DNA of 64,000 nt from Cacajao melanocephalus (taxonomy: Eukaryota; Chordata; Mammalia; Primates; Pitheciidae). The notes beneath the pieces were generated by a model, which searched no databases, was not told the origin of the DNA, and was given only the letters and a program-made list of their open reading frames with translations. The stretch covers positions 1 through 64,000 of the forward strand of contig CAUYLG010022104.1 of NCBI GenBank assembly GCA_963573385.1, written 5' to 3'. This document shows positions 11,946 through 24,692 of the stretch, piece after piece (within the stretch, counting starts at the first letter, position 1; each line of letters opens with the position of its first letter). The translations under genes were made by a program, and so were the position numbers.

Positions 11946-13450
11946 CCCATTGAGGAATTTCACTCAATCACAGATTGGATTCCTTGGTCTTTTTGCTGAC
12001 TTCTTTTCACTTTGTGGGAATGATTAGTGACTGAGAATTTAGCTTAGTTAGTGAGGAAAGTCTTTGAAACATTTTCATAAAGAGAATGGGGAGAGGAAGT
12101 CACAGGGCACATAATAGAATCTGCACCATAAACTAAGTTGGCAAAATAAATTACACATCAATCCCACTGTCCCCACTCCTGCTCCCATGGCAGACATGAC
12201 TAATCAATCCTGAGCTCTCTGCTGCCATGCCCGGACCCAGCCTGACAATGACTCTCAGCAGGATCTCCAGGCAGCCATCACTCAATCTCAGGGCTGATCT
12301 GAAGACTAAACCCTTCTGCCTTCCCAGCTATGGGCATGGCCACATTTTTAAATGCATATCTTCAACATTTGAAAAACAGAATGAGAGTATGCACAGGGTA
12401 GTTATTTCATTTGCAGCTCATGCTACAGTCACAACACAAAATTATTTCTCCAGCCTTTAATCAGGATGCGCATTCACAGCCATATTCTTGATGGGATATG
12501 CCTGTGCTCAGTGAGGGAGAAACAGTGTAAGGCTGCTGCATGTCTGGGCTGCAGTGTTACCCATGCCCCTGTGCCGACCCTCGGTGAAACCACGTGACAG
12601 AATGACAGGAGGCTTTTGTAGGCCAGCCAGCCATGGGAAGTGACCTCACAGCTTATCCTTGGGAGAAGACTGTGGCAGTCTCATGAAATGATGGCTGCAG
12701 GATGAAGCTTTATGTTTAGCTTCAGACTGTGTGTGAGATCCAGTAACAACAATAGCAATAACAAAGCAGCAGATGGCAACAACCACAAAACCTCAGGCTC
12801 AGAGCAAGTTAGAAAATGACCTTATGATCCCTGGTATACATGCTGACCACATCAGGCCCAGGGAATCAATAATGTGAAGAAGTCCAGGCTGTTAATCACA
12901 GACGCATTATTCTGAAATATGAAGCCAAATTGTCTGAGACTAATATTTGTTGTAATTTGCCAACTCTGATAAAAGCTTAAAAAAAAAATCACCAGATCAC
13001 AGCGTGTCTAAGTGGGTCACACGTCGCGCATTCGCTTAACTTGTGTTTAACATTTTTGTTTGCTTTTGTAGCCAGGTTTCCTCCTGTGGGTTCCACATCT
13101 CAAGATTGAGAGACCACATGGTCCTACATGAACATAAACACGGGGACATCCGCTTTGCTGTGTGAGTGACCATGAGGATATTTTCCACACAGGTAAGGAT
13201 GGAGTGATGTTTTGAACCATAACGCCCTTCTTTCATTCTTAAAGATGTCACTTGCTTCTCTGACACATTCCTATTTCCCTGTGAGTCAAAGAAGGGGCAG
13301 TCACCCCCATTCCAGTGCACACACAAGGCTTCTGGAGCAGAACAGGCCTCTGTGGGATCCTCTTGACCAACTGGAGAAAGAAAGAAGCAGGTGGGCTGGG
13401 AAGACCCCTGCCTTCCCCACTCTCTTCTACGGGAAAACTCGGTTCTTTTG
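11946..13450. other. 1.5 kb single-copy DNA
   Basis: No repeat or gene recognised. The largest open frame (13036-13458 minus, 140 codons) runs into the MLT1 LTR edge and has no domain I know. Confidence 0.5.
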
Positions 13451-13924
13451 TGTCTCATCCTGCTCGGGCTGCTATAACAAAAAATATCTTAGACTGGGTG
13501 TCATCGACAACAGAAATTGATTGGTCAGTTTTGGAGTCTGAGAAGTTCAAGATTGAGGTGCAGGCAGATTGGGAGTCTGGTGAGAGCCTGCTTTCTGATT
13601 GATAGAAGAGTTAGGTAAATCTTTGTGTTGGGCCACAACAGAGTCTATTGGCATTACATTTTTACAACCCAGACTCGTCTGCTTTAGGCTTGGGCACCAA
13701 TTTCTGTTTCATTTTTTCATCTTCTCATTGTGTCCTCACTTGGCAGAAGGGACAAGGGAGCTGTCTAGAGTCTCTCTTCTAGGGCACTAATCCCAAGCAT
13801 AAGGGTTCTACTTTCACGACTTGGTTACCTCCCAAAGGCTCCGCCTCCCAACACCATCACCTCGTGGGGTCAGGATTTCAACATATGTATTCTGGAGGGA
13901 CCCAGATATTCAAATCAGAGCAAT
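13451..13924 (-). mobile_element. MLT1-type MaLR LTR, antisense, with a 103-base insert
   Basis: Reverse-complement LTR text: 'gctgctataacaaaaaatat' with 'agactgggtg' at the left, 'gattgaggtgcaggcagatt', 'attgtgtcctcacttgg', 'agggcactaatccc' and a right end near 'gatattcaaatcagagc'. About 115 bases (13603-13718) do not belong to the LTR. Most of that is a block found again at 14172. Confidence 0.85.
13611..13713 (+). repeat. copy A of a 103-base local duplication
   Basis: It aligns without gaps to 14172-14274 with 13 mismatches (about 87% identity). The block starts 'ttaggtaaatctttgtgttg' and ends 'caccaatttctgtttcatt'. It lies inside the MLT1 LTR, so this copy is the inserted one. I do not recognise the block as a named repeat. 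Confidence 0.85.
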
Positions 13925-14171
13925 CTGGAATCAAAAAACTTTCTCTGACAGATTAGGGTAAGATTGGGGATGGTAGGCTGAGACAGGTCAGCTCACCTTT
14001 GGTGCTGGGGGTTTAGTGAAGATTCCAGAACCTAGTGGCCCAGGGCATCAGCTCCCTCTGGGTTTCCAGACTGGGGTGCATGACAGGCTTCATGGAGTGT
14101 GCTTTCACGGCCTCCATACTTTCCCAAGATCTGATGAGGCCGGTTTGTTGCCACCTAATGCAAAGCATCTC
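13925..14171. other. spacer between the two copies
   Basis: Single-copy by eye. It separates the MLT1 LTR from copy B of the local duplication. Confidence 0.45.
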
Positions 14172-14274
14172 TTAGGTAAAGCTTTGTGTTGGGGCACAAC
14201 CGACACTGTTGGCATTACATTTTTATAACCCAGACTTGGCTGCCTTAGCCATGGGCACCAATTTCTGATTCATT
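14172..14274 (+). repeat. copy B of the 103-base local duplication
   Basis: It starts 'ttaggtaaagctttgtgttg' and ends 'caccaatttctgattcatt', 561 bases downstream of copy A in the same orientation. It lies in otherwise single-copy DNA next to an L2 end, so it is the likelier source copy. Confidence 0.85.
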
Positions 14275-14275
14275 T

Positions 14276-14410
14276 ACTTATTCAACAGATATTTATTGAG
14301 CACCTACTATGCGCTAGGTACCGGAGCTTCACCAATAGGTAAGGGGCACTGTCCTGCCCTCACAGAGCTTGGTGGCCCATTGGTTGCAGTCAGGGGAACA
14401 GAATTTCCCT
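14276..14410 (-). mobile_element. L2 LINE 3' end, antisense
   Basis: 'ttattcaacagatatttatt' then 'gagcacctactatgcgctag', 'actgtcctgccctcacagag' and 'cttggtggccc' is the reverse complement of the L2 end. Confidence 0.7.
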
Positions 14411-14582
14411 ATTGACACATGGTGCATGCCGTAACAACTTGATGTAGAAAAACTGCCTCTAGTCACGTTCCTTGAAGGGGGCCATGGGCCAGGTAAGGGT
14501 TTAAGGCTTCACAAGCATCTTGTCTATACACTAGCAAGAAGCACTTCCTGCTCTTCTCTGCACCCACTCCAGAAAGCCAGGG

Positions 14583-15115
14583 TGCAGTGGTAACGTGGTG
14601 GGATTTGGGGTCAGACAGCCTTGGCCCCATCCAGTTCCACCCCTTTTTATCAAAGTGCCCTTGGACAAGTCACCAGGCCTTGCTAAGCTTCAGATTTCTG
14701 GTCTGAAAAACAGAGATGATGACTACAGCTGTGAAATAGTGGTGAGGGGGCCAGGCACAGCGGCTGACACCTATAATCCCAGCACTTTGCAAGGCTGAGG
14801 GAGGTGATTGCTTGTACCCAGGAGTTCGAGGCTAGACTGGGCAATATAGCAAGACCCTGTCTCTCTTTCAAAAAAAAAAAAGCTGGGCATGGTGGTTTGC
14901 ATCTGTAGTCCCAGCTACTCAGGAGGCGGAGGCAAGGAGAGCACCTGAGTCAAGTAGATTGAAGCTGCAGTGAGCCGTGATCCCAGCCTGCACGACAGCC
15001 TGGGTGACAGAGCAAGACCCCATCTCTAAAAACAGAAACAAATGGTGTTGAGGGTTAAATGAATTAATAAAGGCACTAACAGTAATAAGAGCTCACCCAT
15101 TCCCGGACGTAAGCC
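14583..15115 (+). mobile_element. MIR SINE split by an AluJ
   Basis: The left part has 'gtcagacagccttggcccc', 'gcccttggacaagtcacc' and 'tctgaaaaacagagatgatg'. After the Alu the text resumes 'gagggttaaatgaattaat' and 'aaaggcactaacag'. Both halves are in MIR sense order, and the Alu fell into the TA-rich part. Confidence 0.75.
14749..15039 (+). mobile_element. AluJ with target-site duplication
   Basis: 'ggccaggcacagcggctgac' through the A-linker at 14870 to 'agcaagaccccatctc' and a short tail. Flanks are 'aaatagtggtgaggg' (14734-14748) and 'aaatggtgttgaggg' (15040-15054), a duplication with two changes. The AluJ-type text 'gcaatatagcaagaccctg' fits its age. Confidence 0.93.
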
Positions 15116-15529
15116 ATAGAAGCAGGGCAGGCAGTATCCACGGGACGACGCAGGAGGATGCAGGAACAGTTTTCCCCATAAAGCAATGCAGGGCTCAGTG
15201 TGTCCTTTTGCCTTCTCCTATAGGCTGCTGATGCTGCCATGAGACCAGCAGCCCCAGAATCGTGATAGTGTAATAGTGACAGCCTTGGGGAAGGTAGCAC
15301 GTTCAGGCAGCAGGAGCACACACAGGACCACGGCTCACTTGCACGACCAGGGCACACCCGCCAGCAGCAGATGTTTGCACCTAAATGCACAGCCACCAGC
15401 AACAGGACCTTGGGGGTTATGTTATTAGAGGAAAATGCTTAATGAAAAGATATTTATTAATATTGGGGCTTTATTTATGGGCACGAAAGTGGAAATAATC
15501 ATATTGGTGTTTTACAGAGCAAGTGCAAA
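15116..15529. other. single-copy spacer
   Basis: Nothing recognised. One 108-codon minus frame (15076-15402) has no domain. Confidence 0.5.
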
Positions 15530-15540
15530 CAACTCATTTT

Positions 15541-17110
<1,570 letters not shown>

Positions 17111-17111
17111 C

Positions 17112-17412
17112 CTTCTTCTTCTTTTCTTTTTTTTAAGAGACAGGGTCTCACTCTGTTGCCCAGGCTGGAGTACGGTGATGAGAGCATAGCTCACTGCAGC
17201 CTCAAACTTCTGGGTTCAAGTGATCCCCCCACGTAGCTGGGACTACAGGTGCGAGCAACCACAATCTGCTAATTTTTATTTTTTTATTTCTCTAGAGACA
17301 GAGGTCTCACTATGTTACATAGGTTGGTCTGGAGCTCCTGGCCTCAAGCAGTCCTCCTGTGTCTGCCTCCCAAAGTGCTGGGACTATAGGTGTGAGCCAC
17401 TGCTCCCGGCCA
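17112..17412 (-). mobile_element. AluJ, antisense
   Basis: CT-rich tail, then 'gagacagggtctcactctg' to 'ccactgctcccggcc'. 'ctcactatgttacataggtt' is AluJ-type. It is diverged. Confidence 0.93.
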
Positions 17413-18289
17413 AGGGATGTGACTGTCTTCTGTACAAGCCAATTAATGAACGTTGCACACGAAGCTAAATAGCATTTATTGTCCTGTGAAGTCACTGCCT
17501 GTATTTGACAACTGTGTCCAAGATGCTGAGGACAATCCAGGCTGCTAATGTGACAGGCTCAGATAATTTTTAAAGCTGCCTCCTTCTTGTGCACTGATCC
17601 ACGGCTCCAAACTGCGGAACGGCTTTGAAAATGTCCCCAGCGGAGCGGTTCCCCTCCCACTACACATGGAGACCCATTCTTCATTGATTTGCACGTGTCT
17701 GCAAGTACAAAACAGCACTGACTCCCTCTTGGTATGAAAAAGGTGGTCTCGGCATGGTTTCGGAGAAGGGAGTACCCAGGTAGTAAATCAGGTCTTTCAT
17801 CACAGATAGCGAATAATGAATGTCATTCAGTGCTAAAATGATGGCAATTCTTCACCTGTCAGAGGAAAAGAGCACAGAAAAGAGGGGTTTAAGAAATAGC
17901 TTAAAAATAGCAACAGCTCACGGAGTGTGATGGTGTGGCTGGAAGGCTGTGAGCCGCTGTCTAGCAGGGAGGCCACGGGGGTGAGCTTCACCCGCAGAAA
18001 AATTTCATGAACTCCTTGGCTGGGAACGTCTTCCACTAGGATTGAAGAACCAGGCAGGGCTTCTCCCTGGGACCATGACCTTGGGACAAGGTCTTACTCC
18101 CTCACTTCTCTTTGGAATCTGGGTTTGCAGCGCATCTTCATGCAATTCCTTCTGCACTGAAGACATACACAGAGAGGGCTTCCCCACACACAGCGCTGTG
18201 GAGGTCTCTGGGTTTCTGTTTCCCACAAGCTCATTCAGGGACCGTCTGTAGAATAAAGGGGCTAGAGAGAGGTGTTGAGAGGGAGGACT
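17413..18289. other. single-copy spacer
   Basis: Nothing I can name. Confidence 0.5.
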
Positions 18290-18505
18290 ATGGGAAAAAC
18301 ACAGGCTTTGGAGTTTCCTGACCCTGAATTTACTGGAGTTGTACCAATGACTCCCTTTGGGGCCCTGGGGAGCTAACCTGGTCTCTCAAAGCCTGAGTTC
18401 TGCTGTGTGTACTATGAGGACACGAATACATCCTCCACAGGGACTTAATGACATATTCCACATAAATCACCTCAATAGAGGGTCTCAGTAAAGACAGGCT
18501 CTTCC
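18290..18505 (+). mobile_element. MIR SINE, diverged
   Basis: 'acaggctttggagtttcctg', 'accctgaatttactgg' and 'gacttaatgacatattccac' fall in MIR sense order, ending near 'ctcagtaaagacagg'. Confidence 0.55.
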
Positions 18506-18529
18506 CCTTCTAGTTCAACACCCTGGCTG

Positions 18530-18745
18530 CAGCGCTCTTCACTTCCTACCTCTGCCTCTGTTCTTATATCTCCGCCTAAACTTCCATTCCTTACTCATTT
18601 CCATTTTTTAGTGCCTCTCTACCTTAAACAAACGTCAACTCCCGAGGGCTGTGACCACACTCCTCTCGTTCCTCACTCTTACTCAGTGCCTGGAATGGTA
18701 CCCAGTGCCCAGAAGTTGCTCACGGTTTATTGACTAACCTGGTCC
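18530..18745 (+). mobile_element. L2 LINE 3' end
   Basis: 'tgcctctctaccttaaac', 'gagggctgtgaccacac', 'cagtgcctggaatggtacc' and 'gttgctcacggtttattgac' follow the last 150 bases of L2. Confidence 0.6.
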
Positions 18746-20178
18746 TTTCTAAATAACTATTGGTTTTATGAAAACCAAGGTGGAAATTAAAATGGAAGTT
18801 GATTCAATTAATGCTCAGATTATAGGTTGGCAGCTGAAAGGGTATTTATTATCGATATTTCCACTCTAGTAAAATTTCAACATGATTTCCTTTTACCAAC
18901 CATTCCACTTCCCACCACTGTCGGGCTGCCTGCCCACCCAACCCCTGCCAAATTTGGAGGGTCTGTAGTTCCTCAGTAGGCTAGTGTTCCCTCCTTGGAA
19001 ACTGTGGTTGAGCTGCCATGGATAGAACTGAAGTGGCAATGGGCAGGCAGCCAGACCCCAGCCTTCTGACCCCCAAACCTCCACTTACTAGAAAAGCCTT
19101 TCTTCCTAGATTCTGCTTTCAGAGAGCAAAAGAAAGTAACTACCCTGTGTCATCTATCACTATGCTGGCAATCTATCTGGTCATTGTGATGGATTCTGTT
19201 GTGATGGAACACTTAAAAATACTCAAGAAGATGTCTGTGGCTGGGTCCCAAACATTCAGCTCAGGCTGAGACTAGAATCTGCTCAGGTTGGAGTAGAACC
19301 AAGAATCTTTAACAAAGGAACCCAGACTCTGCCCCTGAGAGGCTCTGTTCTCTTCCTTCCATGTCCGCAGACATGGCCTATAGTGCTTTTGTTAATTCAC
19401 CAACTTCCTGCCTCTTTGCCAAGCTCTCCCAGTGGCCGGTAGAGGGAGTCCTCTCTCTGACAGGCAGCGTTGCCCCAGGGCTTCCTGGCTAGGAGATGGA
19501 AGGATACAAGGCTCCCAGAGCAAAGCCCAGGTAGGAAGTTCCCATTCCAAGAATTCCAACATGGGGTACTTTTGGGAAGGAGCGTTCCAGAGAGGAGAGT
19601 CTGATTGTGTGAGCTGAACTTGGCAAGACCAAGACACAGAACAGCACCTCCGGATGGTGTTTGTTAATAAACTGTGGCTCTAGCAAATTGAACCAAATTT
19701 ACACCTTTTGAATCTTAGAGTCTTGTTTCACTGAGGCACAGGAAAGAACAATGATCTCCGACTCTGCTACGTGCCAGTTCCCACTACCTCCCTGTTCCTC
19801 AAAGTGCAGTTATGAAATGGACTCATGCCCTTCACCTCCATTGGAGTTGTCTGCCTCATTCCAGCAAGCTTCCATTTATGTCCAGGGCTAGTGAGTTTTC
19901 AGGGAAAGCAGTTTTCTCTCTGGAGCCACGCACATTGACTTGTAACTACAATGTCTGCAGAAAAAGTTAACAGTACCACAAGGTCTGGAGAAAAAGTTAA
20001 AACAGACGCACTTTGATCTTTGACATTGTCCTACTAGGGTGTCAGTGATTCTCCAGTGTCAGCCTCTGAGGACAGCTAGAGCATGTCGATATAAACAGAC
20101 TTTCATACTGAAAACTAACACAATACCAGGCACTAATGGAAACTAAAGCCAACAAGCAAACAAACCCCCAAATTGATA
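18746..20178. other. 1.4 kb single-copy DNA
   Basis: No repeat named. A short direct repeat, 'gtctgcagaaaaagttaa' near 19951 and 'gtctggagaaaaagttaa' near 19984, lies 33 bases apart. Confidence 0.5.
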
Positions 20179-20195
20179 GAAATGATTAAAAGTCT

Positions 20196-20501
20196 GCCTG
20201 GGCACAGAGGCTCACACCTGTAATCCTAGCACTTTGGGAGGCCGAAGTGGGTGGATCACTTGAGGTCAGAAGTTCGAGACCAGCTGGCTAACAAGGTGAA
20301 ACCCCATCTCTACTAAAAAAATACAAAAATTAGCTGGGCATGGTGGCAGATGCCTGTGATCCCAGCTATTCAGAAGGCTGAGGCAGGAGAATCTCTTGAA
20401 CCTGGGAGGTAGAGGTTCAAGTGGAGATTGCACCAGTGTACTTCAGCCTGGGCAACAGAGTGAGATTCTGTCTCAAAAAAAAAAAAAAAGAAAGAAAGAA
20501 A
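20196..20501 (+). mobile_element. AluS-like with target-site duplication
   Basis: Full dimer 'gcctgggcacagaggctcac' to 'gtctcaaaaaa', with a GAAA-rich tail. Flanks 'gaaatgattaaaagtct' (20179-20195) and 'gaaacgatgaaaaatct' (20502-20518) are a diverged target duplication. Confidence 0.95.
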
Positions 20502-21445
20502 GAAACGATGAAAAATCTGAAGATTTTCAAAGAATCTTTCCAAATATCTTAAGAAAATTGAGGCAACATAATCTGCTTATGTTATCCAATGACACCTTTG
20601 CATTTTCTAGTGCTGCCATCTATATTTAGAGAATGTAAAAATTGTGGATTTCAGTTCTGTGTCTTTCCTTGAGGGAGTCAGTAACTGATGATAAATAGAT
20701 ATAATTAAATGAATCAACCAGAGCTAGGATGCTGAGACTTCATACTGTTGAAATGGCAATATTCTCCAAATTGATCTACAGATTCAAAGTTCTAGCTGGT
20801 TGTTTCTGCAGAAATTGCCAAGTTGACCCTAAAATTCATATGGACCCTGAATAGCTGAAGCAATCTTGAAAGGAAGAACAAAGTTAAAGGACTTAAACTT
20901 CCTGATTTCAAAACTTACTATAAATCTACAGTAATCAAGACAATGCAGTATTGGCATAGGATAAAGCTATCAATGGGCTAGAATTGGAGGTTCAAAAACA
21001 AATCCTGGAAATTAACAGGAAATTTATTTTTGACAAATATGTCAACACAATCCGATGAGGAAAGAATAGTTTTTTTTCAACTAATGCTGTTGGAACAACT
21101 GAATATCCACATGCGAAAGAATGAAGTTAGACCCTTATCTCATGGCATATACAAAATTATCTCAGACAGGTCATAGACCCAAAAGTAAAGCTAACACTGT
21201 AAAACATAAGCATAAATCTTAATGATCCTAGGTTGGTCTTAACTGTAATATAAACCATATAAGCAAAAAAGAAGTAGATAAATTGTACTTCATCAAAATT
21301 AAAAACATTTCCACTTGAAATCCTATCATCAAGAAAGTGAAAAGACAAGCCACAGACTCAGAGAAAAGATTTGCAAATCCTATCTGATAAGGAATTTGGG
21401 TCTAGAATATGTAAAGAATGCTTACAACTCAATAACAAGAAGATT

Positions 21446-21593
21446 TTTTTTTCCCCAAGTGATCAGAGCCTGAGAGATGAGCTGGAAACTTCTGTGACAC
21501 AGCTCCAAAAGATGCCTGGGCTGGCCAACTCAATCAGTTAATGAATGGAGTAACAGAATCTGTGTCTTTAAAATTACTTTAAAATTATATGCC
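21446..21593 (-). other. short poly-T-headed insert in the L1M
   Basis: About 145 bases that are not L1 begin on the plus strand with nine T and CCCC, then 'aagtgatcagagcctgag' to 'aaaattatatgccac'. A T run at that end suggests a reverse-transcribed insert with its poly-A on the minus strand. I do not recognise the body. Confidence 0.5.
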
Positions 21594-21649
21594 ACTTTGA
21601 AAATGGGCAAAGGACATGAGCAGACATTTCTCCAAAGAAGGTATGCTGC

Positions 21650-22285
21650 CATGTCATTATAAGAGCTTCTCATCTACTCACCTACTAAATTGTTTTTAAA
21701 TGATCTTTTAATAAGAATAAATCCTATGTCCATCAGTTATGCATTTTCAAAAACCAACTCTTGAGAACATCATTTATGTGGACTGATTGAGATCATGATT
21801 TTTCATTATTTGAAGGATTTATCTCAAATCCTTGATTTTCTGTTTATGCTGAAAATTTTTTTCCTATCTCATGCAACTCTGATGCTCACCAATCTCAGTG
21901 GCTTTCCTCATTACTGCTGCTATTTCAGTTATCTGGTCAATGTGGGCTTGTAATACCTTAGAATGCTGTTTGTTAAATTTCATGATTACACCAAGGTCGG
22001 CCTTCTTTTTAGGCAACACTTTAGCCCTCAGCATTTGTTATCAGTACTTGCTCATTATGAATCCCAAAGCTGATCACTTGCACTGCTCTTGAGAGCTGTG
22101 GTTTGCTCATAAAGAGGTTTTTCTGCATTGTCATGGTCGTTTGATATTTCAACAAGAGTTTTGGCATCAGCGAAGACCTTCTCCATTGGACAACTCATTT
22201 TCTGGTCTCCGTTATTGGCAGCCAACAGCTAAAAGTCTTTGTAAATGGTTGGTTGTAGGACACCATGAGGCTTCTGCTCTCCAGT
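21650..22285 (-). pseudogene. FGFR1OP2: processed pseudogene resembling FGFR1OP2
   Basis: Read on the minus strand from an ATG at 22198, the translation begins MSCPMEK, then ADAKTLVE, DHDNAEK and EQTTAL, which I recognise as the start of the coiled-coil protein FGFR1OP2 (the parent has MSC-EK, ADAK-LVE, DHD and EQTTAL). Further down are IMSKY (about 22040-22055) and DQITEIAAVMRKATEI (about 21900-21950), then LR-stop-ILQI near 21820. There are no introns, about 50 codons are missing after the first block, and a second gap of about 38 codons before the DQITE block fits an exon-skipped transcript. Stops and frameshifts are frequent, so it is dead. The parent acts in cytoskeletal and wound-healing roles in the literature; this copy makes no protein. 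The related gene SIKE1 is a poorer match in these blocks. No poly-A is visible at the 21650 edge, so the 3' end is incomplete. Confidence 0.72.
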
Positions 22286-22363
22286 ACAGAGTAATAAGGG
22301 CTGGTGAGGATGTGGAGAAATCAGAACCGTCATTTACTGCTGGTGGGAATAGAAAATGGTGAA

Positions 22364-22904
<541 letters not shown>

Positions 22905-22950
22905 GGTACAGCCATTTGGAAAACTGCTGGCCATTCCTCAAATGTTAACA

Positions 22951-23400
22951 GCGTTATCTTTGACATCCATCAAGCCTGGACACGAGGTCAGCGTTATCTC
23001 CTTAACCCCGATCGGACAGGGCAGGCAGCATGAATCTTTTCTACGAGGGAAAAGTGAGGCGCCAAGAGAAATCGCTGGCTGGGGTTCACTGGGTCTGACC
23101 ACCCATGCCCCTCAATTGAATCTCACTACTGTTCTTTTTCCCTCTCTTTAGTCCATCATGTTTAGGCTCAGGACCATGCATCATATGTGCTCTCTTCCAA
23201 TACTTAGGGCTAACTGATCCCCACTGAAAAAAATGTTTTCAGAAAGCAAATCCCTAACTGGAAACAGGAAAATCTCAGGAGTGGGATTCTTCCCTAAAGC
23301 AGATTTGTTATACTGCTTTCACTTTAGCGTGGAACTGCACAGGAGGAACTGTGAGCAGGTCCCCACCATTTCAGTCAGCCCGGTAACATTGGTGTGATGA
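22951..23400. other. single-copy spacer
   Basis: Nothing recognised. The short repeated phrase 'agcgttatct' occurs twice (about 22950 and 22990). Confidence 0.45.
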
Positions 23401-23405
23401 GGGTG

Positions 23406-23759
23406 TGTATTAGTCTCTTTTCACACTACCAGTAAAGACATATTTGAGACCAGGCAATTCACGAAAGAAAGAGGTTTAATGGACTCACAGTTCCACATGG
23501 CTGGGGAGGCCTCACCATCATGGTGCAAAGCAAGGAGGAGCAAGTCATGTCTTACATGGATGGCAGCAGGCAAAAAGAGAGAGCTTGGTCATGGAAACTT
23601 CTTCTTATAAAACCATTAGGCCTTGTGAGACTCATTCACTAATGAGAACAGCAGGGGAAAGACCTGCCCCCATGATTCAGTCACCCCTCATTGGGTCCCT
23701 CCCACAACACATGGGAATTCAAGATGAGATTTGGGTGGGGACACAGCTAAACCATATCA
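23406..23759 (-). mobile_element. THE1 solo LTR, antisense, with perfect 5-base TSD
   Basis: A 354-base LTR in reverse complement: 'tgtattagtctcttttcac' to 'cagctaaaccatatca', including 'cacagttccacatggctggg' and 'gagatttgggtggggacac'. The 5-base duplication 'gggtg' flanks it exactly (23401-23405 and 23760-23764), as expected for an ERVL-MaLR integration reduced to a solo LTR. Confidence 0.95.
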
Positions 23760-23764
23760 GGGTG

Positions 23765-24411
23765 TATTCATGTGGTACCCTAAATTATGCAATGTCCCTC
23801 TTGGATGGCATGGGCCCCAGGTGAAGCATGCCAGCTGCCCCATGCTCACCTCACAGGTGGAAAGCTCGCAGGTGCTTCCAGCATTTCTAACAGTACTGCA
23901 GACATTAGGGTACCTGGAACTATGGAGTGTGAAATATCACACTATTACCTGGGGAGTTTTTTAGACACACCTAGTCCAGGCCTTTCACAGATTCACTGTC
24001 TTCAAATCTTTAGGCATGGGGGTTGAGAGTTGGCATTTCAAACAAACTTACTTTGCAGTGAGTTTAAGAATGATGAGTGCTCAGCTGAAGTCTGATTCTG
24101 CAGACCTAAACCCTGGGGGATTAAACTGCCCATCACTTTCTAACGGTATGTCATGAGAAAAGAATGACTGATTAATGCAAATCTCAGCCTACTAAATAAG
24201 AAAATTAGGGGAGTGTTCAATTTTTTGCAAAGACAGAGCTGCTTAAAGATATCTGAGGGATATTTGAATAAGATTTCGTTGACAACATCGGATTCATGTT
24301 TTAAGAACCCACAGATTGCAATCATTTCGGGGGTATTTTCCTGGCACAGCTACCATTATCTTTCACTTCCCCTGAGTCTATGCCAGGCTTAATTACCTTT
24401 GTCTTCTAAGC
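23765..24411. other. single-copy spacer
   Basis: Nothing recognised. Confidence 0.5.
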
Positions 24412-24597
24412 CAGTGGTTCTCAACCTTGGCCTCACATTAGAATGACCAGGGGAGCTTTAAAAAATAAATACCAACTCCAGGTCGCAGCCCAGGCCAATT
24501 GCATTTCAATTTCTGGGAGTAGGACCCAGGTATCAGTGTTTCTAAAGCTCTTCAGGTGATCCTAATGTGCAATCACAGTGGAAACCCCTGCTCTGAG
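24412..24597 (+). mobile_element. MER5A (hAT-Charlie) DNA transposon relic
   Basis: It starts with the terminal inverted repeat 'cagtggttctcaaccttgg', then 'cacattagaatgaccagggg' and 'gagctttaaaaaa', and ends with 'gatcctaatgtgcaatcac' and a decayed inverted repeat near 'gaaacccctgctctg'. It is a non-autonomous hAT element without a transposase. Confidence 0.85.
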
Positions 24598-24612
24598 GGA
24601 GTATTTACCCAT

Positions 24613-24692
24613 TTCTCTTGGTGTAAAAGTAACTGTGGTTTTGGCCATTACTTTCAATGGCAAAAACAGCAATTTCTTTTACACCAACCTAA
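24613..24692 (+). mobile_element. MADE1 mariner-derived hairpin (miR-548-type)
   Basis: An 80-base near-palindrome: the left arm 'ttggtgtaaaagtaactgtg' pairs with the right arm 'aatttcttttacaccaacct' around the loop 'gccattactttcaatggc'. This is the MADE1 miniature element of Hsmar1. Transcribed copies of it found the miR-548 microRNA family, so a read-through transcript here would fold into a pre-microRNA-like stem. Whether this copy is processed cannot be seen from sequence. Confidence 0.92.
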
